Shown here one piece after another: positions 15,001-22,935 of a stretch of 23,070 nt of DNA; the first letter of the stretch is position 1, and each line of letters starts with the position of its first letter. The stretch lies in the IMG/VR virus record IMGVR_UViG_3300030061_001008, positions 1 to 23,070 of that record; one strand, given 5' to 3'. This stretch comes from a virus. The notes beneath the pieces are model-generated. The model saw only the letters and a program-made list of their open reading frames with translations, made no database searches and was not told the origin of the DNA. Both the position numbers and the translations under genes were made by a program.

Positions 15001-17983
15001 CTATCATTTCTTCAACAGCTCCATTTTGGGTGATGCCGTCATTTTTCATTCTAACTCTAATAGCGTCTTTAATTTGAGGATCAGCATTGGCGTAAATGCT
15101 TTGCATAGTGCTTGCGTATTTAGCGCCAAGAATGGCACGTAATCCATAATGTCCTACAGACTCATGCAATATAACTTTAACTGCATCTGATTTGTTTAAT
15201 ACATTAGGAGCAACTATATAAACAATTTCAGTTTTAGAATCAAATATACCTTTTATTTTAGAAAAAGAATCAAGCTCTATATCTAGAATTTTTTTTAATC
15301 TACTTAACTCTTTAGGTAGTCCATCTACAACTTTTATTTTAGGTTTGTTTTTCCAACCTGCAGTAGCTTCTTCTACGTAACCTTCAACAGTTTTTACCAT
15401 ATCAGATTTACTTATGTCTTCTACTACTGCTTTTTTACCTCTAAGTTTTGCTTTTGCTTTTTCTCCAATGAATAAAGGTTTTTCTATTGCTTTAAAAAAT
15501 TTTTCAGTTTCTGCTTTGTCTAATTTGTCATTCTTTAAATATTCATTTTTAAAGTTATCTCTTATTATTTCAGCTTCTTTTATTTGTTCTTTTATTAATT
15601 TAATTTCAGGTTTATCTTTTGTGTATGATAAATCTTTTTTTAAATCTTCTACTCTTTCGTATAAATTTTTATAGTTAAGTGCATCTTGTGGTGTAAGCCC
15701 ACTTTTTGTTTCAAACCCATTTAATTCTTTTACTATATTGTTTATATATAATTGTTGTGGCTCATTTAACTGACTAATGGTTGTATTGATTTCTTTTAAT
15801 CGTTTTTTGTCTTCTACAGATAATTTTTCATCTTTTGGTTTAGAGTTTAAAAAATATAAATCACCTGCTATAGCTCTTAGCTTAAAAATATTTGCTTTTT
15901 GTTCTTTAACTTTTTTAAGTCCTTTTTTATCATCTATGGTAAACCCATATTTATCTTCTTCTTTTTTTTGTTTCTTTTCAATTTCTTTTGTGTCTTGATA
16001 TGGCTTATATTTATTTAAAACTCCACTAGGTGTGTAGATACTATTTTCTCCAGCAACAAATGTATCGTCTATTTCTATGTTTTCTCCATCTCTTCTAACT
16101 ACTGCATCTGTTTTAAAATCTTCGTCAGCTAATCTTCTTGCACGTGCAAATATAGCTTCTACTATAGAAGGTCTATTATAAAAAGGTTTTTCTTCTGGTT
16201 TTACTTCTTCAGGAGTTATATCTCCTATTGTGTCTTTATAATATTCTTTTAATAAAATACTTTTTTGCTCTGGTGTAGCATTTTCTATTGTTTCGCTTAA
16301 AAGTCTTCTTTGTTCAGGAGTAAGAACTACTCCTGATTTTCCTGCTGTTTTAGCAATATTAAGAGCTTCTTCAAACGTGTTTGGATCAAACAAGTTTATT
16401 TGTTCTTCAGGTTTTACTTCTTCAGGTTTTACTTCTTCAGGTTTTACTACAGGTTCTACTACAGGTTCTACTACAGGTTCTACTTGAGATTCTAATTCAT
16501 TTTTATACGCTGTTACTTTTTCTATTGTTGATTGTTTTGCATTTGTTTTTTGTAGATAATTTTCTAATGCGTTTACAACTTCTTGTTTTTGTTTAGGGTC
16601 AGCTAAATCTTTACCATCAATTTCTTTTTTTAAATTACCAACATACGCTACACCTATTTTTTTAAAAACAGATTTATCAACCACTGTTGATTCTGGTGTT
16701 AATTCTGGTTTTGGTGTTGGTTCAGCAAACAAATCTACTTGATCTGCAGATGGAGTGTCAGGTGGCACAAATCCTTTTTTTACTTTATCTTTAGGTAGTA
16801 TTTTTTTCTTTTTTGCAATTTTTCCTTTTAAATTTTTTATATACTCTTCTACTTTTTGTATATCTCTTTCTATTTTTCCTTGTTCTTGTGGAGAAGCTCT
16901 TTTTTGTTTTTCTAGTAAAGTATTTTTATTGTTCTCAAACTTAACTAAATCTTGTTCAGCTTCTGTTATATAAACTCTAGCTTCTTTTTGTTCAGTAGTT
17001 TCTTGAGGATCAAGTCGTTGTTGCGCCTGCTCCATAAAAGATGCGTCTTCTTTTTCTTGTTCTGTAGGTTCAGGAATACCTGACAACGGAAGTTGGTCTT
17101 CATCTGCTATAGGGCTTGCAGGTTTATCTTCTGTTACTTTTTTAGGATCTATTTTTCTAGCTCTTGGTACGGCTAAGTCAAACAACCCTTGTGCTAACGC
17201 ACCGACTGCGCCACCATATGCGGCATCTTCTCCTATACCTTCTACAAGTTCTTGTTCAGGTTTGTACCCACTTTTTGCAATTGCATTTTGTGCGTATCCT
17301 GCAGCAGCTTCTGTAGCTGCTTCTACACCACCTGTCTCTAATGCCCTACCAACTCTCTGCACACCACTTTCAATAACACTTGTATCTAATTTTTTTAATA
17401 TCCTAGCAGGGGCAAAAAGTTCTAATAATCCTACAGGTATACCTTTTGCTGTTGCTGTTGCTCTTTGATCTTCTGTAGCTTCGGCCTCTTCTGCACGTAA
17501 CCTAGCTTCTCCTGCACCCGCACCCATAGCTAAAGATCTTACTGCAACTTTACCAACCACACCAAAAGGAGCAAACGCTAAAAATGGAATAAAAGAACCA
17601 AATGCTTCGCCAAACTTCCTACCAATAGTATCTTCATATCCGGGAGTTGGCGTGAATTTATCTCTTACACTTTGAGTAACATCTCCTACAGACTCACGTA
17701 TAGTTTGTTCTGTTTCATCATCAAAAGCTGCACCAATACCTGTAGCCGCAGTTTCAACTAACCCTGCCGCACCGGGAATAATACCTTTAAAAAACTCTCC
17801 TGTTTGACCAGTTATGTCACTAAAGTCAAGCTCGTCATCTGTTGCTTTTAGAGCTGTTTTTAATTGGTCATAATTTAAACCTTCGGCTTGTAAATACGAA
17901 TCTATCGTGCCTTCAGGCACATCTGATTTAGCTATTCTTACTAAATTTCTAGCTATTCTTTCATAGTTTTGTCTTGGGGTCAT
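12023..17983 (-). CDS. 1986-aa large polyvalent virion protein with LPD38-like region and metallopeptidase-like motif
   Basis: The ATG at 17983 overlaps the upstream stop (ATGA), with GAGGA as ribosome binding site. Visible regions in order are: a hydrophobic Gly/Ala-rich stretch (about 128-160); low-complexity Glu/Lys/Pro linkers and coiled coils (about 280-880) including tandem VEPV and KPEEV repeats; a metallopeptidase-like motif HESVGH (940-945), with E991/E992/E996 as candidate third ligand; and an LPD38-like region around NFLRKAVTATPQF (from 1474). A membrane-like segment near FKIATLASIYTFL and a charged helical tail follow. Such giant phage proteins are packaged in or ejected with the virion and carry effector domains. 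Q-x-x-L-F motifs at 415-419 and 528-532 lie in the linkers. It is the last gene of the late leftward block. Confidence 0.85.
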   Translation of the reverse strand: MTPRQNYERIARNLVRIAKSDVPEGTIDSYLQAEGLNYDQLKTALKATDDELDFSDITGQTGEFFKGIIPGAAGLVETAATGIGAAFDDETEQTIRESVGDVTQSVRDKFTPTPGYEDTIGRKFGEAFGSFIPFLAFAPFGVVGKVAVRSLAMGAGAGEARLRAEEAEATEDQRATATAKGIPVGLLELFAPARILKKLDTSVIESGVQRVGRALETGGVEAATEAAAGYAQNAIAKSGYKPEQELVEGIGEDAAYGGAVGALAQGLFDLAVPRARKIDPKKVTEDKPASPIADEDQLPLSGIPEPTEQEKEDASFMEQAQQRLDPQETTEQKEARVYITEAEQDLVKFENNKNTLLEKQKRASPQEQGKIERDIQKVEEYIKNLKGKIAKKKKILPKDKVKKGFVPPDTPSADQVDLFAEPTPKPELTPESTVVDKSVFKKIGVAYVGNLKKEIDGKDLADPKQKQEVVNALENYLQKTNAKQSTIEKVTAYKNELESQVEPVVEPVVEPVVKPEEVKPEEVKPEEQINLFDPNTFEEALNIAKTAGKSGVVLTPEQRRLLSETIENATPEQKSILLKEYYKDTIGDITPEEVKPEEKPFYNRPSIVEAIFARARRLADEDFKTDAVVRRDGENIEIDDTFVAGENSIYTPSGVLNKYKPYQDTKEIEKKQKKEEDKYGFTIDDKKGLKKVKEQKANIFKLRAIAGDLYFLNSKPKDEKLSVEDKKRLKEINTTISQLNEPQQLYINNIVKELNGFETKSGLTPQDALNYKNLYERVEDLKKDLSYTKDKPEIKLIKEQIKEAEIIRDNFKNEYLKNDKLDKAETEKFFKAIEKPLFIGEKAKAKLRGKKAVVEDISKSDMVKTVEGYVEEATAGWKNKPKIKVVDGLPKELSRLKKILDIELDSFSKIKGIFDSKTEIVYIVAPNVLNKSDAVKVILHESVGHYGLRAILGAKYASTMQSIYANADPQIKDAIRVRMKNDGITQNGAVEEMIAEAVESGFVGRKPAGGTQGFLQALKNFLEDAIRKITKVLNNSGIPIFKIKTGEKTLFKRRLGLEDAVAPSFFRDVTVADLVAKSADFVFTGRTKRAESEYIPSRAERIMFSNANSTYDDVLFDGFLNHNISNSTGPKPGLLETITSNLFNLEFYTDGVKRQFLKFKVAAMYKGSSVEQKLQKEYNNLIRDSLGNIRPDIFMVMAEHADTLATAVMKLGKLTFNKDVGWQATEGKDSLFGVVQKIADFGLKIGDAKKGQRIVNDVLVAIRADDLRGKDIIPDELLPSKEAVADAKKILARHEEIKEIFEEFTRYKNGLIDAMVQAGRISKSKADDWKAAAGYIPWNRIKDIETSKFNDPKSFIKELQTKDLRKLKGSKDAEIDDVINNMVGLSFWMVNSTVRNHAAVTITDAFVKNKLGADKISKGKYDKMSNADKDRVVTIYRNGEQEFYEYEDILDVYAFKGLEVASGPIIDVLTSASNFLRKAVTATPQFAISQLIQDSGRAMLLSGTDNPFRVASRVLNPLSYASVRLNTDPTVDQLRSYGIVGSYDLMQGRAQEEIQEEFGLKQKSNTSKFISFFENFSIASDAQLRKAVFQQTLAETKSERFPDGDVLLARYKAQEIINFKRQGANKYVGILRQTVPFLNAYIQGMGVYFRAMSGTGISNLEKAKAQRQFLANGFKIATLASIYTFLVSGNEEYEGQNEYIKDKNFIIPGTGRKLPVAPEIGFLFKVIPERTINYIIKEGTNNPEDAQTFRRNISRAFIDAFSGPGLAPQGLKTPVEMAMNYSLFRDAPIVPRGLENVALREQFTTSTSELAKMIGAYSPAPLSPIQVEYFIRGMGGIAGGMFVDATNVISSKVMGRRDYNFYEYPIVKTFSYDKIPSGQKSEYYEFRDEIDRVTDTVNILINRMEPEKLLEYLEKNNNLKLYALGQSVRAVQNALSTTRSAKKIIDNDKDLSPEEKRDRRNNLDMLDNDLISIINIPWIKKNILER
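16403..16483 (-). repeat. two adjacent in-frame tandem repeats (3 x 15 bp and 3 x 12 bp)
   Basis: On the plus strand TTCTTCAGGTTTTAC occurs three times (16403-16447), directly followed by TACAGGTTCTAC three times (16448-16483). On the coding minus strand they give the VEPV and KPEEV units of the polyvalent protein. Both units are multiples of three, so copy-number changes would keep the frame. A flexible spacer between folded parts is the simplest role. Confidence 0.9.
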
Positions 17984-19686
17984 TCCTCAAACCCCGGTAT
18001 CATACTTCCTAGATCTTTTAAAACAGTACCACTAGCTGTGCCAGAGCCGCCAGAACCCTTATTCATACTACTCACAAGTTCTTGAAGTATTTGTGAGCTA
18101 GTTTGTGGATAAGCTAATTCAATAGCTTCTGCAAGTATCTTTCTCTCACTTTCATTTGCATTAGCATACCTCATAGCTAAATCTGCTCTACTTAAACTCT
18201 TAACACTAGCAGCAATTTTTTGAGCCTTTATTGTTGCGTCTGCTTTAATTCCAGCTACATCCCTAGCTCTGTCATTGTTAAGTATACCAACAGCTAAAGT
18301 GCCTTTTACTCGTTGGAAAGTTCTTTGTGCTGCCGCTGCGTTATTTTCTGCGTTCATTTGCATCTTAGCTGAAATACCCGCTATTCCTTCTGCTCTCTTG
18401 TTTCTAATTTCTTCTAATTTAATCTCAGCATCAGTTACTCTTCTTCTAGCATCTTTAGTGGCTTGTATTCGTTTAGCAAGAGCAGGGGCAACTTGCATAC
18501 CTGCTTTTCCTATATTTGTTAAAGCATTGGGGTCTGTTCCACCCATAATAGCAAAACCAAGTTCTAATAAACTCATATAAACAGCTTCTTTTTTATCACC
18601 TGCTAATGCTGCTTTTTCTGATTTAATTGCGGCTGTAGCTGCTGAATCACTAAAATCTACACCTGCTTTTTTCAGTATACTTTCAGCTTTTTGAGAAAAA
18701 TCTACAGGTGCTTCTACCCCAGATCCAATTGCACCATTTTGAGAAATATTTACAGGTTTTAATAACTTCTCAGCTTGTGCAAAAGCATCTTTAACAGACA
18801 TAGGTTTCGTATCCACTCCTGCTTTTTCTATAGCAGCATCTGTTGCTGTTTCAGGTACTATTGTTTGTTTTTTTTCTTCTACTTCTTTTTTTACTTCTGG
18901 TTCAAAAACACGTTGACCTCTAAATGGATCACGAGAATCTTGTTCAGCTATTCTTTTATTAAGTTCTTCTTTTGTTATTTCTTCTGATTGATTTGTCTTA
19001 CGAAGTTCACTCGCTTTGTTATCTCTTAAATATGTGTCAGCTAGAGCTTTATCACGTTCTTTATTTTTTGCTATTCTTGCCTGATACTCAGCTTCTGTTT
19101 CATCTTTAAACAAACCTGCAAAAAAACCTTGTCCAAAACCTTCATTTGCAAGTTTTTGTCTTTCTCGTATAAGAGCTTGGTTTTGTTCGTATCTTTCTTT
19201 AGCACCTTCTGGGCCTCGTAATAATCTTTCAAACCCTGATATACGTTCATCCTCTTCACGTTTCCTCAAAGCATCTACAAAAGAACCCTCTGGCCCAGCA
19301 AAAGCAACAATGCCACCAGCTCTCTTACCTGCAAACATTTGTTTCTGCATTGGTAAACCTGCAATAGCCGTTTGTCTTGGGTCTCGTTGCTGTTGCGATT
19401 GAGATAGTTCATAAGCTGCGGCTAATCCCCTTTTTGCTTGTTCAACTTCTCGCATACCTGCAGTTGTAATACTTTCAGTTTGAGGTTGTTGTGCAGCTTG
19501 TGCTTCTTTTGCCATTCTTCTAGCAGCATTTACAACTGGAGCTATTTCAGTTGGTGCCTCACTAGCAAGTTTACCTATAAACCCAATTTGATCGCCAGAC
19601 ATTAAAAAAGCCTGTGCTTTACCTTGTATATCTGCTTGTTCTTTATTTAGAACAGTAGGTAATCCGGGTTGTTGATTTGGAATCAT
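17980..19686 (-). CDS. 568-aa helical virion-associated protein
   Basis: AGGGGG, within the end of the preceding gene, precedes ATG 19686. The product is almost entirely helical and charged. It has a glycine-rich GGIVAFAGPEGSF motif at 124-136, a long Glu/Lys/Arg region (140-280), a conserved-looking LLELGFAIMGGTDPNALTNIGKAG block at about 373-396, and a coiled-coil-like segment at about 405-460. It ends in a Gly/Ser-rich tail. I recall the GGIVAFA and LELG...NALTNIG motifs in structural proteins of uncultured marine phages. It is probably an internal or ejected virion protein acting with its neighbours. The stop overlaps the polyvalent gene start (ATGA), implying coupled synthesis. No catalytic motif is seen. 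Confidence 0.75.
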   Translation of the reverse strand: MIPNQQPGLPTVLNKEQADIQGKAQAFLMSGDQIGFIGKLASEAPTEIAPVVNAARRMAKEAQAAQQPQTESITTAGMREVEQAKRGLAAAYELSQSQQQRDPRQTAIAGLPMQKQMFAGKRAGGIVAFAGPEGSFVDALRKREEDERISGFERLLRGPEGAKERYEQNQALIRERQKLANEGFGQGFFAGLFKDETEAEYQARIAKNKERDKALADTYLRDNKASELRKTNQSEEITKEELNKRIAEQDSRDPFRGQRVFEPEVKKEVEEKKQTIVPETATDAAIEKAGVDTKPMSVKDAFAQAEKLLKPVNISQNGAIGSGVEAPVDFSQKAESILKKAGVDFSDSAATAAIKSEKAALAGDKKEAVYMSLLELGFAIMGGTDPNALTNIGKAGMQVAPALAKRIQATKDARRRVTDAEIKLEEIRNKRAEGIAGISAKMQMNAENNAAAAQRTFQRVKGTLAVGILNNDRARDVAGIKADATIKAQKIAASVKSLSRADLAMRYANANESERKILAEAIELAYPQTSSQILQELVSSMNKGSGGSGTASGTVLKDLGSMIPGFEE

Positions 19687-19687
19687 T

Positions 19688-20611
19688 TTAACTACCCCCT
19701 AATAATTTAGCTAAACTTAAACCTGTAATACCAAGTCCTGTAAGTTGTGATGCAAAACTTGGTGGAGGTGTAGCAGTTGTTTGTGTTGTATCTGTAGTTG
19801 GAACACCACGAAGAATGTTAGCTAAGTTACCTAGCTGTTGTTGTCCAAACTCATCCTGTCTTCTTTGGTAAGCAGCTTCAGCTCCCATACCTTCTTGCAT
19901 GATACCTCTTTCAAGATCACCATACGCACCTAATGTTTTAAGCCTATCCATCTCTGCTGCTTGTTGTTGCACTCCTAACGCACCTTGTTGTGCGCCTAAA
20001 GTACCAAGTCCTTGAGCTGCAGCTAATTGTGCAGCACGGTCTGCCCCAAACTGTTGTTGAGCATTTGTAAAAGCAGACTGTAAGCCTTTAGCCTGTATAT
20101 CTCCTAATTGTGTACGAAGTCCTGCTTCTCTTTGTCCTTGTAAAAGTGCTTGTCTTGCACCTCCATACGTACCTTGTCTAGCTGACGCTAAGTTTGTAGA
20201 AAGTTGTGCTTTTTTAGCAGCATCTATGGCTTGTCTAGATTGTATGTCTGTGACAGCTTGTTGGTATGGAGACATATACATTTGAGCTGCAGCACTATCA
20301 AACCTACCCGGAGATGCTAACAACCCACTAATTCCAGCTTCTTGCGCCTGTTGCCCAGTTGCAAAAGCATCAGGAGCTTTTAAACCTGCAATTTGTCTAC
20401 CTAGTTCTTGTTGCCCTGCTGACATAGGTGCAACACTACCAATCCCCATAAGTGACTGTGACCCCGGTCCATATACATCGTCAAAGCCTTTTGAATAAAG
20501 TTCAACCGCTTTTGGTAATACTCCAGTTATACCTTTTGCAGCATCCCCTTCAAAATAAGGTGCTATAACTCCGGGTATTTCACCGGATACTTGAGTTATT
20601 TGTTGTGCCAT
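19688..20611 (-). CDS. 307-aa Ala/Gln-rich virion protein
   Basis: AGAGGA lies about eight bases before ATG 20611. The product is rich in Ala, Gln and Gly. The core at about 113-195 (MSPYQQAVTDIQ..., ASARQGTYGGARQALLQGQ, FTNAQQQFGADRAAQ) looks like long amphipathic helices. The C-terminus has a Thr/Pro linker and a glycine/leucine-rich hydrophobic end (residues about 288-306). The composition resembles phage internal-core or ejection proteins that pack as helical bundles, with a membrane-active tail possible. Its position between two other structural genes supports a virion role; the exact one is not visible. The stop lies one base from the start of the 568-aa gene, whose ribosome binding site it contains. 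Confidence 0.75.
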   Translation of the reverse strand: MAQQITQVSGEIPGVIAPYFEGDAAKGITGVLPKAVELYSKGFDDVYGPGSQSLMGIGSVAPMSAGQQELGRQIAGLKAPDAFATGQQAQEAGISGLLASPGRFDSAAAQMYMSPYQQAVTDIQSRQAIDAAKKAQLSTNLASARQGTYGGARQALLQGQREAGLRTQLGDIQAKGLQSAFTNAQQQFGADRAAQLAAAQGLGTLGAQQGALGVQQQAAEMDRLKTLGAYGDLERGIMQEGMGAEAAYQRRQDEFGQQQLGNLANILRGVPTTDTTQTTATPPPSFASQLTGLGITGLSLAKLLGGS

Positions 20612-20622
20612 AATATTTTCCT

Positions 20623-22932
20623 CTAAGCGGGCATCATGTTATTTACATTAACTTCGGGGGGTTGTTTTGTTGTTCCATGCCTAGCTTCTCTAATTCTGTC
20701 CATCATAGAATACAATCTTTCAGCTCCTGCATTTGAAGAGCCGTTACCCATATCTGCTACTACATCAGCAGGTATTACAAATTCACCATCAGCTAAACGT
20801 GCTTCTTGTTGTCCATCTATATTGGCACGGATAGAATCACTCATACCATCTCCTGCACCATCTAAATATCTAGGGGCTAAAGAAGATATACCACCCTGTG
20901 CATAACCAAAACCGGGCGCTAATGCAGCTAGAGCTTTTCTTTCCTGCTCTTTTTTTCTTTTTTCCGCATCATAATTTAGTGCATCAGCTTCTCTTTTTAT
21001 TTTTTCTGCCTCTTTCATACCTGCTTCAGCAGAATATGTTAAACCAGCAACAGTTCCAGGAACGGCTGTACCTTTAAGCCTTGAAAAGTCTCCCTGTGCA
21101 AATTCTCCCGCTGCGTCTTTAAACCCACTTCCAACACGCCCAACATCTGATGCAAATTGTCCCGGATCAGTAAGAGGTTGAGTTAATTGATCTCCTATGC
21201 TGGGGGCAGTAGCCGATTTCAAAAACGGAGTAGTGTCTTTACCAATTGTTTGCATACCAACATCTCCAGCAGTAGGAGTGGCTTCTACACCTGATATTTT
21301 TTGCCCTACTTTAGAGAGAGCATAAGTTTTTATTCCAGCTAATGCAGCTTTCTTTAAATTAAACTTACCATCTTTAAACCCAGCATCTGCGGCTGCAAGA
21401 GCTGCACCTAAAGGAGGATTTACTACTGCAACAGCAGCGGGAAGGATGCTTTTAAAAATTTTAAATACTTTTTTAAGGAAAAACTCTGGTAACCCTGTGA
21501 CAGGATTTCTTGTACCGGAACCGCCCATAGCTTTTAACATCATAGCTTCTTCAGGACTTATGTGAGCTAACATAGTATCTCCGTATCTACCATAAGCTGC
21601 CATTTTTTGTCCTAAACCTTGAAGTCCCATGTTATCAACTTCACCACCTTTATTAAGACCCGGAACAGAAGCAATTCCAGCGTCTATCATTGAAGGTGTC
21701 ACACCTTCCATAGCTTCATCACCCGTGAACGCAGCTATATCCGCAGCTCTTCGGTCTTGTGCAGCAAGTTCTTCTGGGGACGTAGTAGGGTTGTACGCCT
21801 CATACCCAAACACATCAGCCATAGTAGGACCAACACCTTCGGCTTCAGGATCATACGCTACTCTTTGAAGAACATCTGTGGGAGCCGTAAATGGTTGCTG
21901 TATTACCGCACCGCCAAGACGGTCTTGGAAAGTTTGAGCTTCTGGTGCTTCACGAAATTGTAGAACTTCACTAGGATCTATGTTTTCACCGTATTGCCCA
22001 GTATAAAAATCAATCTCTTCTTGATTCGGAGTTCTTCCAGTTTCTGCTTGGTATAAGCGTGTTATATTCTCAGCAGTGTTTTTTCCGTAATTAGGTATTG
22101 GTCTTAATCTTGAAATACCTGCGTTTGTAGGAGCTTTGTTAAAATTAGAAAAATCTAAGGCGTCTTGCCTTTTAATCCTTCCTGCACCATATAGTGGGGC
22201 TGCAATACCTAATTGCCTATTAAAATTATCTAGCTGTTCCCCTCTTAATTGATCAGCTAAATCTCTTTTTTCTAAACTACTTACGTTAGCCCCATAATTA
22301 CCCAAATGATAACCAACTTCCTCTGCATTAGGAGCACGTCCAACTACTTGTTGATATACTTGTTTAACTGCTCTGGGGCCAAAAAATTCTTCAGAACTTC
22401 TAAAACCTTTTAAAATATCTGCACGAGTCTTACCCGTGTAATAATCTAATTCACCTTGAGTTATGTTATTAGGGTCTCTAAGTAAAACGTTTTCATAAAG
22501 CCTTTTAACTCCTTCTTCGGTTACCCCAACTTTGTCTTCGCTTGAACCTTCTGCTTTTGTATCTGCTGTTGTTGTATCTGCTGTTGTTGTATCTGCTGTT
22601 GTTGTATCTGCTTCTGCTGTTGCTGTATCTCCAACTGACCTAATCAATTCACCAGTCAAGTCAGCAGATTCTTGTGCATCTAACTCCGCACCAAATCTAT
22701 CAATGTGGTAATTTAATTCCTCTTGACTTGCAGGCCTACCAAACTCGTCAAGATATAATTGATTAATTGCTTCTTCACTACTGGTTTTATCTACTGTAGA
22801 CGGTTCTGTTGTTTCTTGTATAGCTTGAGCAGCCGCAATTACACTAGCTCCTTGGTCATACATGCTCTTACTAGCATCACTCGGTAAAGGGTCTCTGCCA
22901 TAAACTATATTAAAAGCTGTTTTAAAATCCAT
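20623..22932 (-). CDS. 769-aa virion protein with five DUF4214-like repeats
   Basis: ATG 22932 lies three bases after the previous stop. The N-terminal half has five related modules with the DUF4214 pattern Y-x-n-GR-x-P...EL-x-Y (near residues 4-20, 55-80, 142-166, 188-213 and 288-314). Modules 2 and 3 are separated by a TTADT repeat linker (110-125). A central hydrophobic part (FLKKVFKIFKSILPAAVAVV) could touch membranes. The C-terminal end (YLDGAGDGMSDSI, LADGEFVIPADVV, GNGSS-AGA, LYSMMDRIR) matches a tail I recall from many marine phage structural proteins. DUF4214 is otherwise known from secreted or surface proteins with unclear function. A role in adhesion or a tail/core complex is plausible but unproven. 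Confidence 0.8.
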   Translation of the reverse strand: MDFKTAFNIVYGRDPLPSDASKSMYDQGASVIAAAQAIQETTEPSTVDKTSSEEAINQLYLDEFGRPASQEELNYHIDRFGAELDAQESADLTGELIRSVGDTATAEADTTTADTTTADTTTADTKAEGSSEDKVGVTEEGVKRLYENVLLRDPNNITQGELDYYTGKTRADILKGFRSSEEFFGPRAVKQVYQQVVGRAPNAEEVGYHLGNYGANVSSLEKRDLADQLRGEQLDNFNRQLGIAAPLYGAGRIKRQDALDFSNFNKAPTNAGISRLRPIPNYGKNTAENITRLYQAETGRTPNQEEIDFYTGQYGENIDPSEVLQFREAPEAQTFQDRLGGAVIQQPFTAPTDVLQRVAYDPEAEGVGPTMADVFGYEAYNPTTSPEELAAQDRRAADIAAFTGDEAMEGVTPSMIDAGIASVPGLNKGGEVDNMGLQGLGQKMAAYGRYGDTMLAHISPEEAMMLKAMGGSGTRNPVTGLPEFFLKKVFKIFKSILPAAVAVVNPPLGAALAAADAGFKDGKFNLKKAALAGIKTYALSKVGQKISGVEATPTAGDVGMQTIGKDTTPFLKSATAPSIGDQLTQPLTDPGQFASDVGRVGSGFKDAAGEFAQGDFSRLKGTAVPGTVAGLTYSAEAGMKEAEKIKREADALNYDAEKRKKEQERKALAALAPGFGYAQGGISSLAPRYLDGAGDGMSDSIRANIDGQQEARLADGEFVIPADVVADMGNGSSNAGAERLYSMMDRIREARHGTTKQPPEVNVNNMMPA
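22559..22603 (-). repeat. 15-bp tandem repeat, 3 exact copies plus a degenerate one
   Basis: GTATCTGCTGTTGTT occurs three times in a row on the plus strand (22559-22603), followed by a degenerate copy. On the coding minus strand it yields TTADT units joining two DUF4214-like modules. The unit preserves the reading frame, so linker length could vary easily by slippage. Confidence 0.9.
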
Positions 22933-22935
22933 AAT

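Noticed and set aside
14655-15077. 140-aa rightward frame opposite the polyvalent gene
   Set aside because: It is antisense to a clearly coding region with family motifs, and its leucine/serine-rich composition is what the reverse of a Lys/Glu-rich gene gives.
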